6,838 bases of DNA from Geminicoccaceae bacterium (GTDB lineage Bacteria > Pseudomonadota > Alphaproteobacteria > Geminicoccales > Geminicoccaceae), in NCBI GenBank assembly GCA_030824835.1, contig JAPJRA010000192.1, forward strand, positions 1 to 6,838, written 5' to 3'. Below the pieces are notes generated by a model, which saw nothing but the letters and a program-made list of their open reading frames with translations, made no database searches and was not told the DNA's origin. A program made the position numbers and the translations under genes. This document shows positions 1 to 6,147 of the stretch, piece by piece (within the stretch, counting starts at the first letter, position 1; the number at the start of each line of letters is the position of its first letter).

Positions 1-1203
1 GCGCTCGGCGACCTCGCCCACAACGAGGCCAATTCGCTGGGCAACGCCGACCTCACCAAGCCCGATCCGCTCGCGGGCTACCGGGCGCTGGCGCGCCAGG
101 TGGCGCGTGCCGGCATCCGGCGCGTCACCGGCGACGTCATCATCGATGACCGCCTCTTCCAGCCCTATTTGTTCCGCGACGAGTTCAAGCTGCGGCCGAT
201 CTTCATCAACGACGATGTCGTGGACGTGGCGATCAGGCCGACCACACCGGGCAAGCCCGCGGCGGTGGAGGTGCGCCCGATCTCGTCGGCGCTGCTGGTC
301 AAGACGCCGGTCAGGACGGGCAGGCGCGGCTCGTCGCTGGCGCTGTCGGTCAATCCGCAGCTGCCGCAATGCATCGGCAGGCCCGGCTGCACGGCCACCG
401 TGTCGGGCTCGGTCCCGGTCGATCTCGTCCCACCTTTGACGGGGAAGTTTCCGCTGGTCCGGACCGTGCGCATCGTCGAGCCCGCGAACTATGCCCGCAC
501 GGTGCTGATCGAGCTCCTGCGCAAGAATGGGGTCGAGGTCGACGCCGCCACCGACAAGCCCAATCCGGCACGGCTCCTGCCACCGCAGCGCCACTACCCG
601 GCCCGCACCAAGGTCGCGGAGCTGAGGGGCCTACCCTATGCGGACAGCGCCAAGCTCGTGAACAAGGTCAGCTACAATATCGGCGCGGATACCAGCCTCC
701 TGCTGTTCGGGCTGACCCAGGGCGTCGACAACATGGATGCGGCGCTGGCCAAGGAGCAGGGTGTCCTCGCGTCGCGCTACGGGATCAAGCCGGGCGAGTA
801 TGACTTCGTCGACGGCTCCGGCGGCGGCGAGACCAGGGCCTTGAACCGGGCGGTCACGCGTATGCTCAACGTGATGAGCCGGAGCGCCGCCTTTTCCGCC
901 TACCTCGACAGCATGCCCATTCTGGGCGTGGACGGCTCGCTCGCCATGGTGACGGACTACCAGTCCAATCCTTCTCTCAAGGGTGCGACCGGGCAGGTCC
1001 GGGCAAAGACCGGCACCTACGTCAACGAGACGGGAACGGCGCTCAAGGCGCAAGCCCTCGGGGGCTACGTCACGACGAAGGCCGGGCATCGGCTCGCCTT
1101 CCAGCTCGTGGTCAACAACGTCCCGATCGCGGGTCTCGACGACGTCGTCCAGGCGTTCCAGGATCAGGGTCGGGTGTCGGCGATCCTCTGGCGCGACTTC
1201 TGA
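1..1203 (+). CDS. dacB: D-alanyl-D-alanine carboxypeptidase/endopeptidase (PBP4, family S13), 5' partial
   Basis: This is the C-terminal 400 residues of a periplasmic penicillin-binding protein that trims the terminal D-Ala of peptidoglycan peptides and cuts D-Ala-meso-DAP cross-links. The frame is open from base 1 and ends at the TGA at 1201-1203. Visible active-site motifs, numbered from the first visible residue, are the SxN motif as Ser-Tyr-Asn at 224-226, the S13-typical Asp-Gly-Ser-Gly at 271-274, and the Lys-Thr-Gly box at 336-338. The C-terminus ends Trp-Arg-Asp-Phe, as is common in the family. The nucleophile motif SxxK and the signal peptide should lie upstream, outside the window. 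The segment around 25-50 (Gly-Ile-Arg-Arg-Val-Thr-Gly-Asp-Val, then Asp-Asp) is the conserved S13 block next to the inserted domain. A Cys pair at 124 and 130 could form a disulfide in the periplasm. The gene converges on maeB. The assignment is firm; the exact paralogue name is less so. Confidence 0.9.
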   Translation, partial: ALGDLAHNEANSLGNADLTKPDPLAGYRALARQVARAGIRRVTGDVIIDDRLFQPYLFRDEFKLRPIFINDDVVDVAIRPTTPGKPAAVEVRPISSALLVKTPVRTGRRGSSLALSVNPQLPQCIGRPGCTATVSGSVPVDLVPPLTGKFPLVRTVRIVEPANYARTVLIELLRKNGVEVDAATDKPNPARLLPPQRHYPARTKVAELRGLPYADSAKLVNKVSYNIGADTSLLLFGLTQGVDNMDAALAKEQGVLASRYGIKPGEYDFVDGSGGGETRALNRAVTRMLNVMSRSAAFSAYLDSMPILGVDGSLAMVTDYQSNPSLKGATGQVRAKTGTYVNETGTALKAQALGGYVTTKAGHRLAFQLVVNNVPIAGLDDVVQAFQDQGRVSAILWRDF

Positions 1204-1209
1204 TGCGGC

Positions 1210-1229
1210 GGGCGTCGGTGACGGCGCCC
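1210..1229. terminator. Small hairpin between convergent dacB and maeB
   Basis: GGGCGTC at 1210-1216 can pair with GGCGCCC at 1223-1229 (seven pairs, one of them G-U on the plus-strand RNA) around a 6-base loop. It fills much of the 34-bp gap between the two convergent stop codons, which is where a shared terminator would sit. Neither strand shows a T-tract after the stem, so this is not a textbook intrinsic terminator. In DNA this GC-rich a stem of this size can arise by chance. Confidence 0.3.
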
Positions 1230-1237
1230 CGACCTCC

Positions 1238-3529
1238 CTATCCCGTCGGCGTCTCCTGGCGCGCCGCGCTGATCGCGTGCACGCAAGCGACGGCGCTCAT
1301 GTTGACGATGCCGCGGCTGGTGATCGACGGGTTCACGATGTGCGCCGGCTGCAGCGGGCCGATCAGGATCGGGCCGATGGTGATGGAGCCGGTCACCGCC
1401 TTGAGGAGATTGTAGGCCGCACTCGCCGCATCGAGGTTGGGCATCACCAGCAGGTTAGCCACGCCCTTGAGCGTCGCGTTGGGCAGCAGGCGCTCGCGCA
1501 CCACCGCCTGCAGGGCGCTGTCGGCCTGCATCTCGCCGTCAACCTCGAGCGTCGGCGCCATCTGCCGCAGCATCGCCAGGGCCGCGCGCATCTTGATCGA
1601 CGACGGCGTGTCGCGGCTGCCAAAATTGCTGTGGCTGATCAAGCCGACCTTGGGCTCGATGCCGAAGCCGCGCACGATCTGGCTGGCCTTGACCGCGGTT
1701 TGCGCGATCAGCTCCGCGCTCGGGTCGAAGCTGACGCTGGTGTCGGCGATGAACAGCGCCCCGGCATCCAGGACCAGCGCATGCACCGTGGAGGCCTCGT
1801 GCATCTCCGGCCGCAGGCCGATGACCTCGACGATGTGGCGGAGATGGCCGGCGAGCTCGCCGACCGGGCCCGCCAGCATGGCGTCGGCCTCGCCGCGCGC
1901 CAGCATCACCGCGGCGATCACCGTGCGCCGGGTCCGCAGCCGCTCGCGCGCCGTCTGCGGCGTCACGCCCTTGCGGCCCAGCCGGTCGAGATAGAACGCC
2001 ACGTAGTCGTTGTAGCGCGGGTCGCTCGCCGGGTTGCACAGCTCGTAGTCCTGGCCCAGGCGGAGCTTCAGGCCCAGCCGCTCGACCCGGGCCTCGATCA
2101 CCTCCGGCCGGCCGATCAGGATCGGCCGCGCCAGCCGCTCCTCGACCACGATCTGCACCGCGCGCAGGACCCGCTCCTCCTCGCCGTCGGTGTAGACCAG
2201 ACGCTGCGGGTTGCCGCGGGCGGCCTCGAAGATCGGCTTCATGAACAGGCCGGAGCGGATCACCCGCTGCGACAGGCGCTGCCGGTAGGCATCGACGTCG
2301 GCGAGCGGCCGGGTGGCCACACCCGTGGCCATCGCGGCCTTGGCCACCGCCACCGGCAGATCGACGATCAGCCGCGTATCGAACGGCTTGGGGATCAGAT
2401 AGTCAGGACCGAACTGCAGGTCCTCGACGCCGTAGGCGGCGGCGACCGATTCCGGCGGTGGGATCCGCGCGAGGCCGGCCAGCGCGTCGACGCAGGCGAT
2501 CTTCATCTCCTCGTTGATCGTCGTGGCGCCGACGTCCAGGGCGCCGCGGAAGATGAACGGGAAGCACAGGACGTTGTTGACCTGATTCGGGTAGTCCGAG
2601 CGCCCGGTGGCGATGATGCAGTCCGGGCGGACCTCCTTGGCGAGCTCGGGCAGGATCTCCGGGCTCGGGTTGGCCAGGGCCAGGATCAGCGGGTTGGGCG
2701 CCATCCGCGCCACCATCTCGGGCTTCAGCACGCCCGCGGCCGACAGGCCCAGGAAGATGTCCGCTCCCTCGATCGCCTCGGCCAGCGTGCGCATCGATGT
2801 GGGCTGGGCATAGCGCGCCTTCCACGGGTCCATCAACGTCGGCCTGCCCTCGTAGACCACGCCGTCGATGTCGGTCACCAGGATGTTCTCGCGGCGCATG
2901 CCCAGGCTGACCAGCTGGTTCAGGCATGCCAGCGCCGCCGCCCCGGCGCCGCTCGCCACCAGGCGCACGGTCTCGATCGACTTGCCGACCAGATGCAGCC
3001 CGTTCCTGACCGCGGCGGCGACGATGATCGCGGTGCCGTGCTGATCGTCGTGGAAGACCGGGATCTTCATCCGCTCGCGCAGCTTGGCCTCGACGATGAA
3101 ACATTCCGGCGCCCGGATGTCCTCCAGGTTGATGGCGCCGAAGGTGGGCTCCAGCGCGGCCACGATGTCGACCAGCTTGTCCGGGTCGCGCTCGTCGATC
3201 TCGATGTCGAACGCATCGATCCCGGCGAACTTCTTAAACAGGACGGCCTTGCCCTCCATCACCGGCTTGGAGGCCAGCGGGCCGATGGCACCCAGCCCCA
3301 GCACCGCGGTGCCGTTGGTCACCACGGCCACCAGATTGGCCCGGGACGTCATCTCGGCGGCACTGACGGGGTCCGCCACGATCAGCTCGCAGGCCGCGGC
3401 CACCCCAGGGGAGTAGGCCAGCGACAGGTCGCGCTGCGTCGCCAGCGGCTTGGTCGCGACCACGGCGAGCTTCCCCGGCACCGGATACCGATGGTACTCG
3501 AGCGCCTCCTCCTGCAGTCGGTCCGACAT
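1238..3529 (-). CDS. maeB: NADP-dependent malic enzyme with C-terminal phosphotransacetylase-like domain
   Basis: This cytosolic enzyme decarboxylates malate oxidatively to pyruvate and CO2, normally with NADP+, supplying NADPH and pyruvate during growth on C4 acids or gluconeogenic substrates. The 763-residue product matches the usual length of fused MaeB proteins. The malic N-domain holds the catalytic Tyr39 (Tyr-Ser-Pro-Gly-Val-Ala) and Lys94 (Glu-Gly-Lys, followed by Lys-Lys-Phe-Ala-Gly-Ile-Asp). The metal-binding Phe-His-Asp-Asp-Gln-His-Gly-Thr-Ala is at 159-167. The Rossmann motif Gly-Ala-Gly-Ala-Ala-Ala lies around 194-199, and Asn-Pro-Ser-Pro at 287-290. From about 425 to the end comes the PTA-like domain (Pro-Ile-Leu-Ile-Gly at 469-473, Ser-Asn-Phe-Gly-Ser at 634-638). 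In MaeB this domain is regulatory and is known in E. coli to mediate acetyl-CoA inhibition. The ATG at 3529-3527 is chosen because AGGGGGG lies just upstream; an in-frame ATG at 3607 lacks any Shine-Dalgarno and would add 26 residues unlike the family. The gene is divergent from the regulator and convergent with dacB. NAD versus NADP preference cannot be proven from sequence alone. Confidence 0.94.
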   Translation of the reverse strand: MSDRLQEEALEYHRYPVPGKLAVVATKPLATQRDLSLAYSPGVAAACELIVADPVSAAEMTSRANLVAVVTNGTAVLGLGAIGPLASKPVMEGKAVLFKKFAGIDAFDIEIDERDPDKLVDIVAALEPTFGAINLEDIRAPECFIVEAKLRERMKIPVFHDDQHGTAIIVAAAVRNGLHLVGKSIETVRLVASGAGAAALACLNQLVSLGMRRENILVTDIDGVVYEGRPTLMDPWKARYAQPTSMRTLAEAIEGADIFLGLSAAGVLKPEMVARMAPNPLILALANPSPEILPELAKEVRPDCIIATGRSDYPNQVNNVLCFPFIFRGALDVGATTINEEMKIACVDALAGLARIPPPESVAAAYGVEDLQFGPDYLIPKPFDTRLIVDLPVAVAKAAMATGVATRPLADVDAYRQRLSQRVIRSGLFMKPIFEAARGNPQRLVYTDGEEERVLRAVQIVVEERLARPILIGRPEVIEARVERLGLKLRLGQDYELCNPASDPRYNDYVAFYLDRLGRKGVTPQTARERLRTRRTVIAAVMLARGEADAMLAGPVGELAGHLRHIVEVIGLRPEMHEASTVHALVLDAGALFIADTSVSFDPSAELIAQTAVKASQIVRGFGIEPKVGLISHSNFGSRDTPSSIKMRAALAMLRQMAPTLEVDGEMQADSALQAVVRERLLPNATLKGVANLLVMPNLDAASAAYNLLKAVTGSITIGPILIGPLQPAHIVNPSITSRGIVNMSAVACVHAISAARQETPTG

Positions 3530-3533
3530 CGTT

Positions 3534-3540
3534 CCCCCCT
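3534..3540 (-). promoter_or_regulatory. Ribosome binding site that fixes the maeB start
   Basis: On the minus strand the sequence reads AGGGGGG, then four bases, then the ATG at 3529. No comparable purine run precedes the alternative in-frame ATG at 3607, so this site decides the start. Confidence 0.6.
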
Positions 3541-3666
3541 GCCCGCTCGGCATGTGCCCGCCGTCACCGCGGCGGCGTTGCGACCCGTGGCGCTGGTGGT
3601 AGGTCATGCTGAACCGCGAGGCAATGGCGCAACCAGCGCACCAAACACGACAATGACAATTGCATG

Positions 3667-3695
3667 TTGTATGAGCATTTGCCTGCCCGTACGCT
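3667..3695 (+). promoter_or_regulatory. Candidate sigma70-type promoter for the regulator
   Basis: TTGTAT at 3667-3672 and TACGCT at 3690-3695 are separated by 17 bases and match the -35 and -10 consensus at four and three positions. Transcription would start near 3702, about 33 bases before the TTG start codon. The operator-like dyad at 3672-3685 falls in the spacer, consistent with autorepression. This rests on weak motif matches only. Confidence 0.3.
3672..3685 (+). promoter_or_regulatory. Operator-like dyad 1, upstream of the regulator
   Basis: TGAGCATTTGCCTG fits the symmetric pattern TGAGCA-TT-TGCTCA with a perfect left half and three mismatches in the right half. A related element lies before smoE at 4727-4740; the two share GAGCATT(T/C)GC. 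The position between candidate -35 and -10 elements suits a repressor site. Binding by the adjacent SorC-type protein is inferred. Confidence 0.4.
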
Positions 3696-3720
3696 TACCG
3701 GCGCGCAACAATCAAACACC

Positions 3721-3728
3721 AGGGAGGG
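3721..3728 (+). promoter_or_regulatory. Strong Shine-Dalgarno supporting the TTG start of the regulator
   Basis: AGGGAGGG ends six bases before the TTG at 3735. No in-frame ATG or GTG near the predicted N-terminus has an equally good site. The same octamer precedes smoE at 4749-4756. Confidence 0.7.
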
Positions 3729-3734
3729 CGCCGA

Positions 3735-4694
3735 TTGGGGAGAACCGATCGCAAGTTCGATCTCGCGGCGCGGGCGGCCTGGCTCTACTATGTCGCCGCC
3801 AATACGCAGGACCAGATCGCCGAGAAGCTGAACGTGTCCCGGCAGGCTGTTCAACGGCTGGTGTCGCTCGCGGTGAGCGAGAAGCTGATCAAGTTCCGTC
3901 TCGACCATCCCCTGGCACGGGGCATGGCGCTGGCGCAGGCGCTGCACGACCAGTTCGGCCTCGCCGTTTGCCGGGTCGAGCCCGCCGACCCGGCCGCCGA
4001 CAGCGCCATCCCCAGCATCGGTATCGGCGCCGCCGAACACCTGGCCACCTACCTCGCGCAGAAGTCGCCGTTGGTGTTGGCGTTCTCGACCGGCCGCACC
4101 TTGCGGGCGATGGTGGACGAGCTGCCACCCATGAGTTGCCCGCAGCACAAGCTGGTCTCGCTGGTCGGCGCCATCTCGCGCGACGGCCAGGCCAGCTCCT
4201 ACGAGGTGGTCATGCGGCTGGCGGAGCGGACCGGCGCGCAATGTTTCCCCATGCCCACGCCGGTGATCGCCAGTACGGTCGAGGAGCAGCGGCTGCTGCA
4301 GACGCAGCGGTCCTACCAGGTCATCCGCGAGCTGGCGACCGAGGCGACCGCGGCCTTCGTCGGCGTTGCGCAGATCTCCTGGCAGGCGCCGATGCATCAG
4401 GACCATTTCGTGACCGACCAGGAGATCGTCGAGCTGATCGACAAGGGCGCCGTCGGCGAAATCGCCGGTTGGGCCTTCGATGGTGCCGGTCGGGTCATCG
4501 ACAGCGCCAGCAACGAGCGCCATGCCGGCCTGCCGCTCGCGGATCTGGCGCACACGCATATCATTGGGGTTGCAGGCGGCGCCGAAAAGGTGTTGGCAAT
4601 TCGGTCCGCCCTGCGCGGTGGTCTGTTGAGCGGTCTGATCACCGACGAGCGCACGGCGGAAGCCGTGCTTCAGGCCGGGAAAGGGCTTGACTGA
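3735..4694 (+). CDS. SorC/DeoR-type sugar-binding transcriptional regulator of the polyol uptake operon
   Basis: This 319-residue DNA-binding regulator begins at a TTG codon with a strong Shine-Dalgarno. Residues about 25-46 form a helix-turn-helix (Thr-Gln-Asp-Gln-Ile-Ala-Glu-Lys-Leu-Asn-Val-Ser-Arg), the N-terminal reader domain of SorC-family proteins. The remaining roughly 260 residues are the sugar-phosphate-isomerase-like effector domain: Ser-Thr-Gly-Arg-Thr-Leu at 118-123, Val-Ser-Leu-Val-Gly-Ala at 141-146, Gly-Ala-Val-Gly-Glu-Ile at 238-243, and the C-terminal block Gly-Gly-Ala-Glu-Lys-Val-Leu-Ala-Ile at 281-289. Family members bind phosphorylated sugars or polyol-derived ligands and act as repressors or activators of the adjacent catabolic operon. 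The gene lies 71 bp upstream of a SmoE-type binding protein on the same strand, matching the position of smoC in the Rhodobacter smo operon; the ligand itself is inferred from context. It may autoregulate through the dyad at 3672-3685. Confidence 0.88.
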   Translation: MGRTDRKFDLAARAAWLYYVAANTQDQIAEKLNVSRQAVQRLVSLAVSEKLIKFRLDHPLARGMALAQALHDQFGLAVCRVEPADPAADSAIPSIGIGAAEHLATYLAQKSPLVLAFSTGRTLRAMVDELPPMSCPQHKLVSLVGAISRDGQASSYEVVMRLAERTGAQCFPMPTPVIASTVEEQRLLQTQRSYQVIRELATEATAAFVGVAQISWQAPMHQDHFVTDQEIVELIDKGAVGEIAGWAFDGAGRVIDSASNERHAGLPLADLAHTHIIGVAGGAEKVLAIRSALRGGLLSGLITDERTAEAVLQAGKGLD

Positions 4695-4715
4695 AACGCG
4701 CAGGAATGGGACGTT
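4687..4715 (+). promoter_or_regulatory. Possible internal promoter before smoE
   Basis: TTGACT at 4687-4692, overlapping the end of the regulator gene, matches the -35 consensus at five of six positions. The hexamer 17 bases downstream (GACGTT at 4710-4715) is a poor -10. If used, transcription would start near 4722, just before the dyad at 4727-4740. Read-through from the regulator promoter is equally possible. Confidence 0.22.
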
Positions 4716-4726
4716 CGCCCACGAGG

Positions 4727-4740
4727 CGAGCATTCGCTCA
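4727..4740 (+). promoter_or_regulatory. Operator-like dyad 2, upstream of smoE
   Basis: CGAGCATTCGCTCA fits TGAGCA-TT-TGCTCA with one mismatch in each half and has internal symmetry of its own (GCGA-GCAT-TCGC at 4726-4737). It sits in the 71-bp regulator-smoE gap, ending eight bases before the Shine-Dalgarno. Its resemblance to the dyad before the regulator suggests both are bound by the same protein. Confidence 0.42.
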
Positions 4741-4748
4741 AAAGTACA

Positions 4749-4756
4749 AGGGAGGG
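4749..4756 (+). promoter_or_regulatory. Ribosome binding site fixing the smoE start
   Basis: AGGGAGGG lies nine bases before the ATG at 4766. An in-frame ATG at 4706 would put 20 hydrophilic residues ahead of the signal peptide and lies upstream of this site, so 4766 is preferred. Confidence 0.7.
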
Positions 4757-4765
4757 CAAACGATC

Positions 4766-6076
4766 ATGCTGAAGCCAGGAATCCTTGCCGCCGTCACCGC
4801 TGCCCTGCTCGGGGCCAGCGCCTTGGCGCAGGCGGAGACCGTGACCATCGCCACGGTCAACAATGCTGACATGATCAACATGCAGAAGCTGGCGCCGAAG
4901 TGGGAAGAGGCCACCGGCAACAAGATCAACTGGGTCGTGCTCGAGGAGAACGTGCTCCGCCAGCGCGTGACCACCGACATCGCCACCAAGGGCGGCCAGT
5001 TCGACATCATCACGATCGGCTCGTACGAGGCGCCGATCTGGGGCAAGCAGGGCTGGCTGACGGCGCTGAACGACCTCGGCGACGACTACGGCTACGACGA
5101 CCTGATCCCGTCAGTGATGAACGGCCTGTCCTACGACGGCAAGCTCTACGCCGTGCCGTTCTACGCCGAGAGCTCGTTCACCTACTATCGCAAGGATCTG
5201 TTCGAGGCGGCCGGCATCAAGATGCCCGACAAGCCGACCTACGACCAGATCTCCGAATATGCCGCCAAGCTCACCGACAAGTCGAAGGAGCAGTACGGCT
5301 TCTGCCAGCGCGGTAAGCCCGGCTGGGGCGAGAACATGGCCTTCGTCGGCCCGATGGTGAACGCCTTCGGCGGCCGCTGGTTCGACATGGAGTGGAAGCC
5401 GCAGCTCACCAGCGAGCCCTGGAAGGCAGCGGTCAGCTACTACGTCAAGAACATGAACGAGTACGGCCCGCCGGGTGCGACCAGCAACGGCCACAACGAG
5501 AACCGGGCGCTGTTCGCCACCGGCCATTGCGCTCTATGGGTCGATGCCACCTCGGCCGCCGGCTACATCTTCAACCCCAAGGAAAGCCAGGTCGCCGACA
5601 AGACCTGGTTCGCGCCGGCACCGATCGAGGTCACCAGCAACGGCTCGGGCTGGTTCTGGGCCTGGGCCTTGGGCATCCCCAGCACCTCGCAGAAGGCGGA
5701 CGCCGCCAAGTCGTTCGTGAAGTGGGCGACCTCGAAGGAATATATCGAGCTGGTCGGCGAGAATATCGGCTGGGTCGCGGCACCTCCGGGCACGCGCAAG
5801 TCCACTTATGAGAACCCGAACTACAAGAAGGCGGCGCCGTTCGCCGACGTCGTCTACGAGTCGATCGCCAGCGCCGACATCACCAAGCCCACCAAGGACG
5901 AGGTCCCCTATATCGGGATCCAGTACGTGGCGATTCCCGAGTTCCAGGGCATCGGCACCACGGTCGGGCAGCAGATCGCGGCCGCCCTCGCCGGTCAGGT
6001 GACCGTCGACCAGGCGCTAGAGACCGCCCAGCGGGCCGCCGAGCGGACGATGAAGCAGGCCGGCTACCCCAAGTGA
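4766..6076 (+). CDS. smoE: Polyol (sorbitol/mannitol-type) ABC transporter periplasmic substrate-binding protein
   Basis: This 436-residue periplasmic protein captures a sugar alcohol or related sugar and delivers it to the ABC permease pair encoded next to it. A Sec signal peptide is clear: Lys3, a hydrophobic core at about 5-20, and an Ala-Gln-Ala cleavage site at 21-23 before Glu24. The mature part is an extracellular solute-binding protein of family 1. It closely resembles SmoE-type proteins as I recall them, with the Leu-Glu-Glu-Asn-Val-Leu-Arg-Gln-Arg-Val block at 59-68, Lys-Gly-Gly-Gln-Phe-Asp at 75-80, Gly-Trp-Gly-Glu-Asn-Met-Ala-Phe at 186-193, a Trp-rich segment Trp-Phe-Trp-Ala-Trp at 296-300, and Ile-Pro-Glu-Phe-Gln-Gly-Ile-Gly-Thr at 390-398. 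Full length, with no frame disruption. Two Cys (180 and 255) remain in the mature protein. The regulator precedes it and the permease follows after a hairpin. Family assignment is secure; sorbitol versus mannitol or another polyol is not resolved. Confidence 0.92.
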   Translation: MLKPGILAAVTAALLGASALAQAETVTIATVNNADMINMQKLAPKWEEATGNKINWVVLEENVLRQRVTTDIATKGGQFDIITIGSYEAPIWGKQGWLTALNDLGDDYGYDDLIPSVMNGLSYDGKLYAVPFYAESSFTYYRKDLFEAAGIKMPDKPTYDQISEYAAKLTDKSKEQYGFCQRGKPGWGENMAFVGPMVNAFGGRWFDMEWKPQLTSEPWKAAVSYYVKNMNEYGPPGATSNGHNENRALFATGHCALWVDATSAAGYIFNPKESQVADKTWFAPAPIEVTSNGSGWFWAWALGIPSTSQKADAAKSFVKWATSKEYIELVGENIGWVAAPPGTRKSTYENPNYKKAAPFADVVYESIASADITKPTKDEVPYIGIQYVAIPEFQGIGTTVGQQIAAALAGQVTVDQALETAQRAAERTMKQAGYPK

Positions 6077-6088
6077 GCTGAGCTTCGA

Positions 6089-6116
6089 GTGCGGCGGGCC
6101 CTCGGGCCCGCCGTGC
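6089..6116 (+). terminator. GC-rich hairpin between smoE and smoF (attenuator or mRNA-stability element)
   Basis: CGGCGGGCC at 6092-6100 pairs perfectly with GGCCCGCCG at 6105-6113 around a CTCG tetraloop; three further pairs, two of them G-U, can extend the stem to 6089-6116. Only three T's follow (6118-6120), so full termination is unlikely. Position 13 bases after the smoE stop and before the permease fits the known arrangement in binding-protein operons, where a hairpin protects or partly terminates the upstream message so that binding protein exceeds permease. Confidence 0.6.
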
Positions 6117-6147
6117 GTTTCATCCCTTGCAGCCGTGAGCAACCGAG

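Larger units (their letters stand above)
3530..3734. other. Divergent intergenic region, maeB to SorC-type regulator
   Basis: This 205-bp stretch separates two divergently transcribed genes and must hold the promoters for both. Its middle (about 3640-3680) is visibly richer in A/T than the surrounding coding DNA. It holds a candidate promoter and operator-like dyad facing the regulator, and purine-rich ribosome binding sites at both ends. For maeB no convincing -35/-10 pair stands out; a weak option on the minus strand is TTGCCT followed 17 bases later by TACCAC. No small gene is supported here. Confidence 0.6.

Noticed and set aside
3530..3607. A 26-residue N-terminal extension of maeB from the ATG at 3607.
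   Set aside because: No Shine-Dalgarno precedes it, the extension is Gly/Arg/His-rich and unlike MaeB N-termini, and AGGGGGG sits directly before the ATG at 3529.
983..4690. A 1235-codon open frame on the plus strand running across dacB, antisense to maeB and out of frame through the regulator.
   Set aside because: It crosses three well-supported genes, is extremely rich in Arg, His, Asp and Gln in the way shadow frames of high-GC genes are, and shows no recognisable domain. It is open because of GC-driven scarcity of stop codons.
3564..4733. A 389-codon minus-strand open frame opposite the regulator.
   Set aside because: It covers the full SorC-type gene in antisense and has low-complexity composition with no family motif; the sense gene has a ribosome binding site and clear domains.
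4706..4765. A 20-residue N-terminal extension of smoE from the ATG at 4706.
   Set aside because: It would bury the signal peptide behind a charged segment and would start upstream of the AGGGAGGG site that suits the ATG at 4766.
4687..4869. A 60-codon plus-strand open frame bridging the end of the regulator and the start of smoE.
   Set aside because: It lacks its own ribosome binding site, ends inside smoE in another frame, and its sequence is Arg/Gly-rich shadow translation.
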